A stretch of DNA of 63,223 bases from an uncultured Bacteroides sp. (GTDB lineage Bacteria; Bacteroidota; Bacteroidia; Bacteroidales; Bacteroidaceae), in the NCBI GenBank assembly GCA_949289265.1, contig CASENE010000044.1, positions 1 through 63,223 on the forward strand, in the 5' to 3' direction. A program made the translations under genes and the position numbers. The notes below the pieces were generated by a model that was given only the letters and a program-made list of their open reading frames with translations, had not been told where the DNA came from and made no database searches. This document shows positions 26,827-38,209 of the stretch, piece after piece. Every line of letters begins with the position of its first letter. Position 1 is the first letter of the stretch.

Positions 26827-27720
26827 ATGACCCACCTCCTCATCACCGGCGCCAACGGCTTCATAGGCCGCCGTCTCCTGAACGATTTGGCCGCCCGCCC
26901 GCATTACGAAGTGACGGGCTGCTCGCTGCACGAAGACATCTGTCCCGATTCAGATGCCTACCGCTTCCTGTCTGCCGACGTCCGCGACCTCCGCACCGTG
27001 GAGAACCTGATGGAAGAGATACGCCCCGACGTGGTCATTCACACCGCCGCCCTCTCTGCCACCGACTATTGCGAAACCCACCGCCGCGAGGCCGACCGGA
27101 TGAACATTGAGGCAACCGCCCTCCTGGCTGCCTGTTGCCGACGCTACGGCGCGCGGTTCGTCTACCTGTCTACGGACTTCGTGTTCGACGGGACGGCCGA
27201 CCACTTGTATAGCGAAACCGACGAGCCCGCCCCGGTCAATTATTACGGCGAAACCAAGCTGAAAGGAGAAAGACTGGCCGCCGCCCTTTGTCCGGACCAT
27301 GCTGTGGCGCGGGTGGAGGTGGTCTACGGCTCTCCCCTGCCGGGACAGCACGGCAACATCGCCCAACTGGTGGCCGACCGCATCCGCAACAACGAAGAAA
27401 TCTTTGTCGTGTCCGACCAACGGCGCACCCCGACCTATGTGGGCGACGTGTCGCAAGGCATCGAACGGTTGATAGAATCCGGCCGGCGCGGCATCTACCA
27501 CCTCTGCGGCCAAGACGAGGTCTCCATTGCCGACATCGCCTGCCGCGTGGCCGACATCTTGGGCGAAGGACACAACCTCATCCGCCCCCTGACCACGGCC
27601 GAGATGCACGAAAAGACGCCCCGCCCCCTCCGCAGCGGCATGAGCATCGAGAAGGCCCGGCGCGACCTGGGCTACCGGCCGCTCTCGCTGGACGACGGAC
27701 TGCGACAGATGTTCTTCTGA
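26827..27720 (+). CDS. RmlD-like NAD-dependent sugar reductase/epimerase
   Basis: 297-residue extended short-chain dehydrogenase. N-terminal Rossmann loop GANGFIGRRLL, catalytic YYGETKLKGE (YxxxK), and the RmlD-type end LRSGMSIEKARRDLGYRPLSLDDGL. It most resembles dTDP-4-dehydrorhamnose reductase, but it stands alone without rmlABC so the substrate is open. An upstream extension to 26719 runs through a repetitive ACAAGG-rich segment (26682-26826) and is rejected. Converges with the helicase gene, 32 bases apart. Confidence 0.8.
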   Translation: MTHLLITGANGFIGRRLLNDLAARPHYEVTGCSLHEDICPDSDAYRFLSADVRDLRTVENLMEEIRPDVVIHTAALSATDYCETHRREADRMNIEATALLAACCRRYGARFVYLSTDFVFDGTADHLYSETDEPAPVNYYGETKLKGERLAAALCPDHAVARVEVVYGSPLPGQHGNIAQLVADRIRNNEEIFVVSDQRRTPTYVGDVSQGIERLIESGRRGIYHLCGQDEVSIADIACRVADILGEGHNLIRPLTTAEMHEKTPRPLRSGMSIEKARRDLGYRPLSLDDGLRQMFF

Positions 27721-27752
27721 AGAAGCTGCCGCCGCCTCCGGACACCGTGCTC

Positions 27753-29960
27753 CTACAGTCCCTTCTCCTGGCGGTACGCACGCACGATGTCCAAGATGCG
27801 CTCTCCGTATTTCTCCACGGCCTTCTGCCCGACATAAGGGACGCCGAGCAACGCCTGCCTGTCTTCCGGCAAAAGATTGGCAATGCCGAGAAGCGCCTTC
27901 TGCTGCAGCACCATGTAGGCAGGCAGTTCCAGCCTTTCGGCCTCGCCGTTGCGCCAGGCCCGCAACTGGTTGAACAAGTCCGGATGCCGGATGTCCGACC
28001 ACACGTCCACCTTCTCGCCTTCCGAAGTCTTTACCTGGTGGTTCAGGAAAGCCTTTTTCCCGCTGTCAGGCTTCTCTTTCATTTCCTCGGGCCATCCCAT
28101 CCGCCGGGCATCTTCCTGGGCACGGATGGGCGTGCCCACATCCTGCAGGGTCAATACCGCCTTCTGTTTCAGATAGGAAGAGACGCCGAAGCCCGACTCG
28201 TGGACAAAGGCCAGCATGTCCACCTTCAGCCGATAGCGGTCGCGGAGTTCCTCGTAGGCGGCCGTCAACTGCTTCTTCAGTTGCTTGTTGTCCGTGTCCA
28301 GCGGCTTGCGCACGGTCACGGCATAAAGAGGCCGGAGCTCGTCGCCGAAATACTTGGCCGCCGCATGGACGCGCTGCTGCAAAAGTTCGTCGTGCTCATA
28401 GTCCGGACTGTTGTTCACCAAGCGGATGTATTGGACGGCAAACCTGTCGGCCACCTGCTCCACGCGGTTCTGCAACCGGAGCAACTCGGTCTGGCAGGCC
28501 GCCAGCTGCTTGGGGTAAATCCGGTACAGGTGTTCGTCTATCAGCCGGATGTAACGGCGGAAAGAGCGGAGCAAGGGCTGGAAGCCGAACAACTCTGTCA
28601 ACAAATCCTTGTAATAGCACTGCTGCAACAGCCCCAGTTTGCCCTCCGGCCGCTTCTCGCGGGCTTCCTGCGTGAAGGTGGCCACCTCGTTGTCGCGGAT
28701 GATGGCCTTGGCAGACAGGGGCGCGCTCAGCACCAGGCCCTCCAACGTGCGGCAACGGCTCAAGGCCACGTAGGTCTGCCCGTGCGCAAACGAGCCTCCC
28801 ACGTCCACGATGGCCCGGTCGAACGTCAGGCCCTGGCTCTTATGGATGGTGATGGCCCAGGCCAGCTTCAACGGATATTGCCGGAACGAGCCTTCCACCT
28901 CTTCGGTAATCTCCTTGGTCTCCTCGTTCAGGGCGTAGCGGGTATTGCTCCACTCTTCCGGCTGCACGGTCAGCTCGACGCCCGTCTGCAGGCAACGCAC
29001 CCGCACATGCCCGGGGCCCGCCTCCGTCACCTCGCCGATGGTGCCGTTGAAATAACGGTGTTCGCCGCTGCTGTCGTTCTTTACAAACATCACTTGGGCC
29101 CCGCGCTTCAGCTCCAGAATCTTTTCCGTAGGGAAGAGATATTCGGGAAACTTCCCCTCCACCTCGGCCTCGAACACCGACGAACGCCCGGGCAGCCGCT
29201 CCAGTTCCCGGTCGTTGACGCGCTGCGCCTGATAATTGTGCGTGACCAGGCGGATATACCCCTCTTCGCGCGGAGGGTTGAAGCCGGGGAGGTACCGGCT
29301 GTTCAGGGCCGCCAGCACCGACTCGTCGCAACGCCCCTCGCGGACGCTGTTCAGCATGTCCAGGAAACGGTTGTCCCGCTGGCGGTAGACGGTGGTCAGT
29401 TCGATGGTAAAATAATCCATCCCCCGCAAGGACTGCGCCGAGAAGAAATAGGGCGTGCGATAGTAGCGCGACAGCAGTTTCCACTCCTCGTCCTTCACCA
29501 CCGGCGCCAGCTGCTGCAAGTCGCCAATCATCAGCAACTGCACGCCCCCGAAAGGCAGGCTGTTCCTCCGGTAGCGTTGCAACACCTCGTCCACCGCATC
29601 CAGCACGTCGGCCCGCACCATGCTGATTTCGTCGATGACCATCAGGTCGATGCTGCGCAGGATGCTGATTTTCTCTTTGCTGAAGCGGTAGCGGTAGGCC
29701 GCGTCGCCCCCGGCCTGAAACGAAGCGTCGGGCACGTGAGGGGCAAAAGGCAACTGGAAGAACGAGTGCAGGGTGATGCCCCCGGCGTTCATGGCCGCGA
29801 TGCCCGTGGGCGCCAGCACCACCATGCGCTTGGGCGACTCGGCCTGCAGTTTCCGCAGGAAGGTGGTTTTGCCTGTGCCGGCCTTTCCGGTCAGGAAGAG
29901 CGAGGTGCCTGTATTCTCGATGAACTTCCAGGCCAATTCCAGTTCAGGATTCTGTTGCAT
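27753..29960 (-). CDS. Pif1/RecD-like SF1 helicase with C-terminal HRDC domain
   Basis: 735 residues. Walker A FLTGKAGTGKTTFL (about 22-35), motif Ia VLAPTGIAAMNAGG, Walker B LMVIDEISMV (about 108-117), motif III IGDLQQLAPV, and the motif VI-like WAITIHKSQGLTFDRA (about 365-380). A winged-helix or accessory segment (about 550-640) and an HRDC nucleic-acid-binding domain (about 655-735) follow. It is a DNA-dependent ATPase/5'-3' helicase by family. Monocistronic, no genome-defence neighbours, so a housekeeping repair role is likely. Confidence 0.88.
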   Translation of the reverse strand: MQQNPELELAWKFIENTGTSLFLTGKAGTGKTTFLRKLQAESPKRMVVLAPTGIAAMNAGGITLHSFFQLPFAPHVPDASFQAGGDAAYRYRFSKEKISILRSIDLMVIDEISMVRADVLDAVDEVLQRYRRNSLPFGGVQLLMIGDLQQLAPVVKDEEWKLLSRYYRTPYFFSAQSLRGMDYFTIELTTVYRQRDNRFLDMLNSVREGRCDESVLAALNSRYLPGFNPPREEGYIRLVTHNYQAQRVNDRELERLPGRSSVFEAEVEGKFPEYLFPTEKILELKRGAQVMFVKNDSSGEHRYFNGTIGEVTEAGPGHVRVRCLQTGVELTVQPEEWSNTRYALNEETKEITEEVEGSFRQYPLKLAWAITIHKSQGLTFDRAIVDVGGSFAHGQTYVALSRCRTLEGLVLSAPLSAKAIIRDNEVATFTQEAREKRPEGKLGLLQQCYYKDLLTELFGFQPLLRSFRRYIRLIDEHLYRIYPKQLAACQTELLRLQNRVEQVADRFAVQYIRLVNNSPDYEHDELLQQRVHAAAKYFGDELRPLYAVTVRKPLDTDNKQLKKQLTAAYEELRDRYRLKVDMLAFVHESGFGVSSYLKQKAVLTLQDVGTPIRAQEDARRMGWPEEMKEKPDSGKKAFLNHQVKTSEGEKVDVWSDIRHPDLFNQLRAWRNGEAERLELPAYMVLQQKALLGIANLLPEDRQALLGVPYVGQKAVEKYGERILDIVRAYRQEKGL

Positions 29961-30093
29961 ACGCGAAGCTGTTTTATAGATTGCGGCCTAAAGATACGCT
30001 TTTTCCGTCAGTCCGCACGCATTTTCCCGCCAAATCTCCCTGCCTGCTCGCCGCACGGCCCATAGTACGCGCGTCCAAGGGGCTGTCCTTCAG

Positions 30094-30181
30094 CGTTTAG
30101 TGGCGTAGTAACGCCCGGTCGGCGGAATAGTAATGCCCGGTCGCTGGGACAGTAGTCCCAGGAAGCTGGAACAGTATCGCC
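30094..30181. repeat. Tandem array, 4 x 22 bases
   Basis: Units start at 30094, 30116, 30138 and 30160, with the pattern CGGTCrsyGGrAyAGTAnyrCC; a fifth is degenerate. Bases 30090-30110 are the exact reverse complement of 1676-1696. The 338-base gap holds only this array and the atp terminator. Confidence 0.85.
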
Positions 30182-30223
30182 CGGTCAGAGCGTATTGCAG
30201 GGCAGCCCACAGGCCGGACGATG

Positions 30224-30269
30224 CAAAAAAAGAGCGGGAAGCACGGCCGTTCAGGCCACTTCCCGCTCT
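30224..30269 (-). terminator. Terminator of the ATP synthase operon
   Basis: On the minus strand CTTCCCGCTCT-type arms (11 bp, 30231-30241 with 30259-30269) are followed by a T run (complement of AAAAAA at 30225). Confidence 0.9.
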
Positions 30270-30298
30270 TCTGTCAATAAAAAGCAATAAACGTTTCT

Positions 30299-31192
30299 TT
30301 ACTTCATACTTCCGCCGATGATGTCCAGCAGTTCGTTGGTGATGGCCTGCTGACGGCTCTTGTTGTACTGTACCGTCAGTTCCTGCACCAAGTCGTCCGC
30401 ATTGTCCGTGGCAGCCTGCATGGCCAGCATGCGCGCCGCATGTTCCGACGTCACCGAGTCCAACAGCATCGTGTAGATTTTCTGGCACAGCACCATGGGC
30501 AGCAGTTCGGCGATGACCGTCCCTACGGAAGGCTCCACGATATAGTCGTTGTTGAAGCCACGGGACTTCCCTTGCCCGCCTCCGGCGGCAGTGTCCGCCG
30601 TCATCTTCGACAAATCAATGGGCAGGTATTCTTCGCGCGTCAGCACTTGCGAGCCCATCGACTTGAAGTGGTGATAAATCAGTTCCACGCGGTCCACCTT
30701 GTTCTCCGCGAAGCTGGCCATCAGTTCTTCCGCCAACCGATAGGCATCGCCATACGCCGGGGTGTCTACCAGCTTGTTCAACGCCCCCTTGTAGGGATAT
30801 CCCATCCGTTTCACGGCCTCCTCGGCTTTCTTGCCCACCGCATAAATCAGGATATCCTCCTTTTTCAGCGAGCCATATCCGGCCAAGGTCTTCTCCAACA
30901 GGCGTGCCACGTTAGAGTTATAGGCGCCGCACAGCGAACTGTTGGACGCGCAGACCACCAGGGCCACCCGCGTCACCTCTCTCTTCGCCGTATAAGCCGA
31001 CTCAAACGAAGCGTCCGTCCGGAGAAAGTTCGTCAGGATTTCGTTCAGCTTCTGCTGATAAGGCAACATGCTCGTAATCCGACCCTGCGCCTTATGCAAC
31101 TTTGCCGACGCCACCATCTTCATGGCCGACGTAATCTGACGCGTGCTCTTGACGGAATTAATTCTATTTTTAACCTCTTTCAGTGAAGCCAT
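30299..31192 (-). CDS. atpG: ATP synthase F1 gamma subunit
   Basis: 297 residues. Rotor shaft linking c-ring and the alpha/beta hexamer. N-terminal helix SLKEVKNRINSVKSTRQITSAMKMVA (as motifs NRINSVKSTRQIT and SAMKMVA) and C-terminal SEHAARMLAMQAATDNADD and LTVQYNKSRQQAITNELLDI (as QYNKSRQQAITNE) are the family ends. Last gene of the atp operon, 12 bases after atpA. Confidence 0.95.
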   Translation of the reverse strand: MASLKEVKNRINSVKSTRQITSAMKMVASAKLHKAQGRITSMLPYQQKLNEILTNFLRTDASFESAYTAKREVTRVALVVCASNSSLCGAYNSNVARLLEKTLAGYGSLKKEDILIYAVGKKAEEAVKRMGYPYKGALNKLVDTPAYGDAYRLAEELMASFAENKVDRVELIYHHFKSMGSQVLTREEYLPIDLSKMTADTAAGGGQGKSRGFNNDYIVEPSVGTVIAELLPMVLCQKIYTMLLDSVTSEHAARMLAMQAATDNADDLVQELTVQYNKSRQQAITNELLDIIGGSMK

Positions 31193-31204
31193 GTCTCAAC
31201 TGTT

Positions 31205-32791
31205 TTACATGAATTGTTTTGCAATCATCGCAGCAGCCTTCTCTATCTTCTGGCATACCTCGTCGTTGATAACGCCCTTCTTCAGCACATCCAGCACCTC
31301 TTCGCGCTGGTTGGCCTCCAGGTATTCCAGGAAACTGCGCTCGAAGTCGTTCACTTTGTCCAGGGGGACATCGTGCAGCAGGCCGTGCGTCCCGCAATAC
31401 AAGATGGCAATCTGCTTCTCTACCGGCATGGGGCTGTATTGCGGCTGAACCAGCAGGCGCGTGTTCTTCTGTCCCTTGTCGATGGTCAAGGCCGTCACGG
31501 CATCCATCTCGCCGCTGAACTTCGAGAAGGCCTCCAGCTCACGATACTGTGCCTGGTCTATCTTCAGCGTACCGGCCACCTTCTTCATGGCCTTGATTTG
31601 CGCGTTACCGCCCACACGGCTCACCGAGATACCCACGTCAATGGCCGGCCGGTTGCCTTGGTTGAACAAGTTCGTATCCAGGAATATCTGTCCGTCCGTG
31701 ATAGAAATCACATTGGTGGGGATATAAGCAGACACGTCTCCGGCCTGAGTCTCGATGATGGGCAGGGCTGTCAACGAACCGCCGCCCTTCACCTTGTCCT
31801 TCAGGCTGTCGGGCAGGTCGTTCATCTGGCGGGCCACTTCTTCCTGATTGATAATCTTGGCGGCACGCTCCAGCAGACGGGAATGCAGGTAGAAGATATC
31901 ACCCGGATAAGCCTCACGACCCGAAGGACGACGCAGAATCAGCGAAACCTCACGATAGGCCACAGCCTGCTTGGACAGGTCGTCGTAGACCACCAGGACG
32001 TGACGGCCGGTGTCGCGGAAATACTCGCCAATGGCAGCGCCGGCAAACGGTGCGTAATACTGCAAGGCAGCAGGGTCGGCCGCCGTGGCAGCCACCACAA
32101 TGGTATAGTCCATGGCCCCATGCTGACGCAGCGTGTTCACAATGCTGGCCACCGTGGAACCTTTCTGGCCGATAGCCACGTAAATGCAATACACGGGATC
32201 GCCGGCTTCATAGTTGCTACGTTGGTTAATGATGGTGTCGATGGCAATGGCTGTCTTACCCGTCTGACGGTCGCCGATAATCAGCTCACGCTGTCCGCGG
32301 CCGATGGGAATCATGGCATCCACAGCCTTCAAGCCCGTCTGCAACGGCTGGTTCACCGGCTGGCGGAAGATGACGCCCGGCGCCTTGCGGTCCAGCGGCA
32401 TTTCGCACAACTCGCCTCCTATCAGTCCCTTGCCGTCCAAGGGCACGCCCAGCGGGTCGATGACACGTCCCAGCATGCTCTCGCCCACCATGATGGAAGC
32501 GATGCGCTTGGTGCGTTTCACCGTAAACCCTTCCTTGATTCTGTCCGTAGGGCCCAGCAACACTACGCCCACGTTGTCCTCCTCCAGGTTCATCACGATG
32601 CCCATGACGCCGTTCTCGAATTCCACCAACTCGCTGGCCTCGGCATTCCGCAAGCCATAGATGCGCGCCACGCCGTCGCTCACTTGGAGCACCGTCCCGA
32701 TCTCGTCCAGCGAAACCTGGGTATCTATGCCTTCCAACTGCTTGCGAAGGACATCAGAAACTTCGCTTACTTTTATATTTTCAGATAACAT
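31205..32791 (-). CDS. atpA: ATP synthase F1 alpha subunit
   Basis: 528 residues, non-catalytic nucleotide-binding subunit. N-terminal barrel with [17 protein letters not shown]-loop [13 protein letters not shown] (about 170-182), and SYSTEM-like [18 protein letters not shown] region (here [22 protein letters not shown], as [14 protein letters not shown]), then the alpha arginine-finger region [14 protein letters not shown] at 32791 is the family start; the track-long extension adds nine residues without support. Confidence 0.96.
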   Translation of the reverse strand: MLSENIKVSEVSDVLRKQLEGIDTQVSLDEIGTVLQVSDGVARIYGLRNAEASELVEFENGVMGIVMNLEEDNVGVVLLGPTDRIKEGFTVKRTKRIASIMVGESMLGRVIDPLGVPLDGKGLIGGELCEMPLDRKAPGVIFRQPVNQPLQTGLKAVDAMIPIGRGQRELIIGDRQTGKTAIAIDTIINQRSNYEAGDPVYCIYVAIGQKGSTVASIVNTLRQHGAMDYTIVVAATAADPAALQYYAPFAGAAIGEYFRDTGRHVLVVYDDLSKQAVAYREVSLILRRPSGREAYPGDIFYLHSRLLERAAKIINQEEVARQMNDLPDSLKDKVKGGGSLTALPIIETQAGDVSAYIPTNVISITDGQIFLDTNLFNQGNRPAIDVGISVSRVGGNAQIKAMKKVAGTLKIDQAQYRELEAFSKFSGEMDAVTALTIDKGQKNTRLLVQPQYSPMPVEKQIAILYCGTHGLLHDVPLDKVNDFERSFLEYLEANQREEVLDVLKKGVINDEVCQKIEKAAAMIAKQFM

Positions 32792-32873
32792 ATGATTAGT
32801 GATTAATGGCCTGCGCACATCTTGCCGACATCAGGCTTATGCCTGCCGCCCAGATATCTGCGCAGCCCCTTTG

Positions 32874-33434
32874 TTATACGATTCTTCTGTTTTTGTCAAT
32901 AAACTGTTGTTTCACTCTCTTCAACTGGGTGGCGATACTGGCATCCAACCGATAGTCATTAATATCAAAAATGAAACCGCCTTCCAACGCCGGATTCACT
33001 TCCGTCTCCAGTTCCATCCGAGCGTGCAGCATAGACGAGGCGCTATTCCGAATGCGGTCGGCCACTTGCTCGCTTACCGGCACGGCCGTAATCAGCCTGG
33101 CCACCCCGATGTGCTTGCTCTGACGATACAGCCCCATGAACGAAAGGCACATGTATTGCAAGAGGTCTTCCCGCCGCTGCTTCAGCACCAATTTGATGAA
33201 TTCGGAAAAAGTCTTCTCCACTTTCCCGTCGGCCGAAGCCGCCGCGCACACCAGCGCATATTTTTCTTTCGCGGGCAACAGCGGATTTTCCAACGCCGGT
33301 CGCAAACCAGGACAGGCACTAAAACTTTTCGCCAATGCACTGCATTCCTTATACATGACATCCTCCGTGCCTCTGTCTTTGGCAAAGCCCATCAGCGCTT
33401 TCGCGTATCGCATCGAAATAATTCCTATATCCAT
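32874..33434 (-). CDS. atpH: ATP synthase F1 delta subunit
   Basis: 186 residues, the stator link between F1 and the b subunits. It begins MDIGIISMRYAKALMGFA (the RYAKAL signature) and ends with the conserved PALEGGFIFDINDYRLDASI region (as GGFIFDINDYRLDASI). Lies between atpF and atpA as expected. Confidence 0.93.
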   Translation of the reverse strand: MDIGIISMRYAKALMGFAKDRGTEDVMYKECSALAKSFSACPGLRPALENPLLPAKEKYALVCAAASADGKVEKTFSEFIKLVLKQRREDLLQYMCLSFMGLYRQSKHIGVARLITAVPVSEQVADRIRNSASSMLHARMELETEVNPALEGGFIFDINDYRLDASIATQLKRVKQQFIDKNRRIV

Positions 33435-33488
33435 TTTTCTCCAAACAATTACAGCCCGGCAGTCAATCCGTCAAGCCTCATTCTTTTT

Positions 33489-33995
33489 TTAATTCTTCTT
33501 GCTTGCAGGCAGCACTTCGTCCAGCAGACGGTCTATCATATCCATCTGCTCGCGCTCCTCGTCCAGATTCTTGCGAATCACCTTTTCGGCAATGTCCACA
33601 GACAAGACAGCCACTTGCCGACGAATGTCCCGAATCGCTTCTTCCTTCTCTTGCTGAATCTGCTTGCGCACTTCATCCAGTTCTTTTTGGGCAACTGTCT
33701 CCGCCTGCTTGCGCGCGTCAGCAATAATCTTTTCGCGCTCTTGCATGGCCTCCCTTACAATACGGCCCTGCTCCTTATTGGCCGAGGCAATCAAGGCTTC
33801 AGTCTCCTCCTTCAGTTTGGAGAACTTCTCATTCGCCTCGCGTGCCACTTCCATCGAATGGTCTATGTAGGCCTTGCGCTCTTCCACCATCTTGACGATG
33901 ACCGGAAAACCAAACTTGGCCAACAGCACAAAGACCACCAGAAACGAAAGGAGCATCCAAAAGAGCAAACCTGTATCGGGTACTAACAATGACAT
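33489..33995 (-). CDS. atpF: ATP synthase F0 b subunit
   Basis: 168 residues. One N-terminal membrane helix (about 8-28, [19 protein letters not shown]) and a long charged coiled coil (about 35-150) forming the peripheral stalk. The ATG at 33995 gives the family N-terminus [14 protein letters not shown]; the longer open frame to 34037 is not needed. Confidence 0.93.
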   Translation of the reverse strand: MSLLVPDTGLLFWMLLSFLVVFVLLAKFGFPVIVKMVEERKAYIDHSMEVAREANEKFSKLKEETEALIASANKEQGRIVREAMQEREKIIADARKQAETVAQKELDEVRKQIQQEKEEAIRDIRRQVAVLSVDIAEKVIRKNLDEEREQMDMIDRLLDEVLPASKKN

Positions 33996-34071
33996 ACTTT
34001 GAAAACTCGGTTTAAGCGGACTGCCATCCGGCTGCATGACAACCGGACGGACAGTCGCAGGTTTATAAATA

Positions 34072-34335
<264 letters not shown>

Positions 34336-34390
34336 CTAAAATTTAATTGGTTATTTAATGATTTATTTATTTTATTGACGTTATACTAAC

Positions 34391-35497
34391 TTATTCGGCT
34401 TCCACCTTGCGTTCTTGAGCCAATCCGATAAATACGGCCGACAACATGGTGAACACATAGGCCTGGATGAAAGCGACCAGCAATTCCAGCGCATTCATAA
34501 AGATGTTGAACAGCACCGAAGCCACGCTCAACGACCCGTTCAATGCCGGTCCCATACTGGCAGAAATAAATACCAGCGAGGTCAGAATCAGCATGGCCAT
34601 ATGGCCTGCCAACATATTGGCAAAAAGACGGATCATCAAGGCAAAAGGCTTAGTGAAGATACCGAACAACTCGATGAAAGGCATCATGGGCACCGGCACT
34701 TTCAGCCACCAAGGCACATCCGGCCAGAAGATATCTTTCCAATAATGCTTGGTTCCAAACAGATTGACGGCAAGGAAGGTACACAACGCCAATACGAACG
34801 TCACCGCAATGTTGCCCGTCACATTGGCGCCACCGGGGAAGAACGGAATCAGTCCCATCAGGTTATTGATGAAGATGAAAAAGAAAGCAGTCAGCAGATA
34901 CGGGGCAAACTTACGATAGTTCGGCCCTACGCAACTCTTTATCACATCATCATTCACCATCATGATGAACATCTCCATGAAGCCCACGAATCCTCCCGGC
35001 GCCGCACTGTCCTTAGGATGTCTCCTGTACCAGCGTGCCACGCCCAAAACGATAATCAGCAGCAAAGCACTGTTTATCAGCAAAGCCAACACCACTTTGG
35101 TAATGGAGATATCAAACGGGCGCACCTCGTTTCCGGCGGCATCATGCTCCACCAGTTTGCCTTCATAAGGGCTGCCGGCAGGAGCAATAGAAAAGCCTTC
35201 GTAAGTACCGTGATTCTCTTCCAACCGCGAAGAAAGAAAGACGTGCCACCCCGTCGTATGGCTGTGTACGATGACAGGCAACGGTATGATGACCTTCGTA
35301 TCTCCGAAATCTGTGATGTGCCATTCATAAGCATCACCGATGTGTCCGAACACAATGCCTTTCACATCCACCGGTTCTGCTTCTTCCGTGGCTGCAGGAG
35401 CCGGAGTAGAGACATCCTCAGCCAAAGCCGGCGCAGCATACACCACTCCCGCCAAAGCCAACAACATCCCGATTACTATAGTCCGTAATTGTTTCAT
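34391..35497 (-). CDS. atpB: ATP synthase F0 a subunit with N-terminal extension
   Basis: 368 residues, about 100 longer than the E. coli protein. A signal-like N-terminus (VYAAPALAED) and a soluble domain (about 25-135) precede the membrane part. The essential Arg sits in FALMIRLFANMLAGH; FFIFINNLMGLIPFF is the other core helix. Such an extension is usual in Bacteroidota. Forms the ion half-channels with the c ring. Confidence 0.94.
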   Translation of the reverse strand: MKQLRTIVIGMLLALAGVVYAAPALAEDVSTPAPAATEEAEPVDVKGIVFGHIGDAYEWHITDFGDTKVIIPLPVIVHSHTTGWHVFLSSRLEENHGTYEGFSIAPAGSPYEGKLVEHDAAGNEVRPFDISITKVVLALLINSALLLIIVLGVARWYRRHPKDSAAPGGFVGFMEMFIMMVNDDVIKSCVGPNYRKFAPYLLTAFFFIFINNLMGLIPFFPGGANVTGNIAVTFVLALCTFLAVNLFGTKHYWKDIFWPDVPWWLKVPVPMMPFIELFGIFTKPFALMIRLFANMLAGHMAMLILTSLVFISASMGPALNGSLSVASVLFNIFMNALELLVAFIQAYVFTMLSAVFIGLAQERKVEAE

Positions 35498-35500
35498 AAT

Positions 35501-35911
35501 TTATACATTTTCCATTTTCCTACGTTTTCCCAAATGCGAGAAAAACCACGAATCATACACCAAATAGACCAGATAATTGATGACAAATGCAGCTACCACA
35601 ACGGTCACCTCTGTGCGTACTGCCAGACAAAAAGCCACCACTACAATCACAGAAACAAACAGTTTGATGATACGCGCCAGCAGATAAGACTGCAACAATT
35701 TCTTAGCTTGTTGGTTGCCCTCCCCGCAGTTTCTCACCACGCCCGCCATCAGCAACGCGCCGACCACGTAAAAATAGAGAGGCATCCAAATATAGTCCGC
35801 CAAGAGCAACGCCGGACGTACGGCATGGAATAGCCATGCGCCGAGTCCCACCGTCAGCACCGTCAGCAAAGCTGTCCCGAACAGGTATTTTCGCAGAGTC
35901 ACACTCATCAT
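35501..35911 (-). CDS. AtpI-like small membrane protein
   Basis: 136 residues with four hydrophobic segments (about 10-30, 38-58, 73-95, 98-118). By position between atpC and atpB and by topology it is the AtpI/Atp-operon accessory protein, which aids c-ring assembly in other bacteria. Sequence similarity to AtpI is weak by eye. ATG ATG at 35911/35908; a TTG one codon upstream is less likely. Confidence 0.65.
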   Translation of the reverse strand: MMSVTLRKYLFGTALLTVLTVGLGAWLFHAVRPALLLADYIWMPLYFYVVGALLMAGVVRNCGEGNQQAKKLLQSYLLARIIKLFVSVIVVVAFCLAVRTEVTVVVAAFVINYLVYLVYDSWFFSHLGKRRKMENV

Positions 35912-35923
35912 CAAGCGCCTTTT

Positions 35924-36172
35924 TCAACTGACACAGACGGAAACTTTATTGCCATTCATCTCAACAAAGCCGCCCTTCACCTCTTCTGCATGTTCCTCTC
36001 CCTCCTTCGTCACATACGACAGCGTGCCTGCCTGCAACGAAGAAATGATAGGCGCATGCTGAGGCAAGATGGTAAACGAGCCCATCGTGCCGGGCAACGT
36101 CACATGCTGCACCTCACCGCCAAAGATTTCCTTTTCGGGCGAAAAGATTTCCAAATGCAATAACTCTTCCAT
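35924..36172 (-). CDS. atpC: ATP synthase F1 epsilon subunit
   Basis: 82 residues, only the N-terminal beta-sandwich (LHLEIFSPEKEIFGGEVQHVTLPG as LEIFSPEKEIFGGEV; GSFTILPQHAPII). The C-terminal helical hairpin that inhibits ATP hydrolysis in E. coli is missing, as in many Bacteroidota. Starts 6 bases after atpD. Confidence 0.92.
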   Translation of the reverse strand: MEELLHLEIFSPEKEIFGGEVQHVTLPGTMGSFTILPQHAPIISSLQAGTLSYVTKEGEEHAEEVKGGFVEMNGNKVSVCVS

Positions 36173-36178
36173 ATCACC

Positions 36179-37717
<1,539 letters not shown>

Positions 37718-37764
37718 TTATTATATACTGTTTCCTTTAAATAAATCTCTTTTGAACTGCCTCA

Positions 37765-37772
37765 CAAATTTA
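37765..37772 (-). promoter_or_regulatory. -7 element of the ATP synthase operon
   Basis: Minus strand TAAATTTG, exact consensus, 57 bases before the atpD ATG. No TTTG at the usual distance. Confidence 0.5.
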
Positions 37773-37901
37773 GAAATAAATACCTAATACTTGTTCTCTT
37801 TTATAGGATTTTTTGACCAAAAAACACAAAATTGAACGATTCGCCCAACGAATAGAGCAACGTCAGCCCCACGTAGAAAGATCTATTAACACAAATCTTA
37901 T

Positions 37902-37949
37902 AAAAAGCGAAAGAGGAGCAGCCGGCATTCTCGCCGATGTTCCTCTTTC
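37902..37949 (-). terminator. Terminator after the winged-helix gene
   Basis: GAAAGAGGA (37909-37917) pairs with TCCTCTTTC (37941-37949); on the minus strand it is followed by GCTTTTTATA. On the plus strand only a short T tract follows, so it mainly serves the leftward genes. Confidence 0.8.
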
Positions 37950-37996
37950 TTTCCTGCCAAGCAAAATACTATCCTGCTTGGTCCATACCTATATTA

Positions 37997-38203
37997 TTAT
38001 AACCATCTCACCTTGGCCGGTGCTCCCAGTTCTTCCCGCTCCAACACTTTCAACAGCCCGGCCTGCTCCAACTCGAACAAAGCCGGATACACCCGCAACC
38101 GTTCCGCCCCGCTGTGCGCAATGACATCTTCCACCGTCACTCCCAACGGGAATGCCTTCAAATAAGAAATAATCCGTTCAGTATCCCGTTGTTTGTAGTC
38201 CAT
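37997..38203 (-). CDS. Small winged-helix-like hypothetical protein
   Basis: 68 residues. Predicted helix-turn-helix with wing: RDTERIISYLKAFPLGVTVEDVIAHSG (as TERIISYLKAFPLGVTVED) then RLRVYPALFELEQAGLLKVLERE, ending APAKVRWL. Looks like a DNA-binding or partner-binding wHTH of unknown role. ATG at 38203 chosen over a GTG at 38209. Only 6 bases behind the Rpn-like nuclease gene, so co-transcribed with it. Confidence 0.6.
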   Translation of the reverse strand: MDYKQRDTERIISYLKAFPLGVTVEDVIAHSGAERLRVYPALFELEQAGLLKVLEREELGAPAKVRWL

Positions 38204-38209
38204 ACACAC

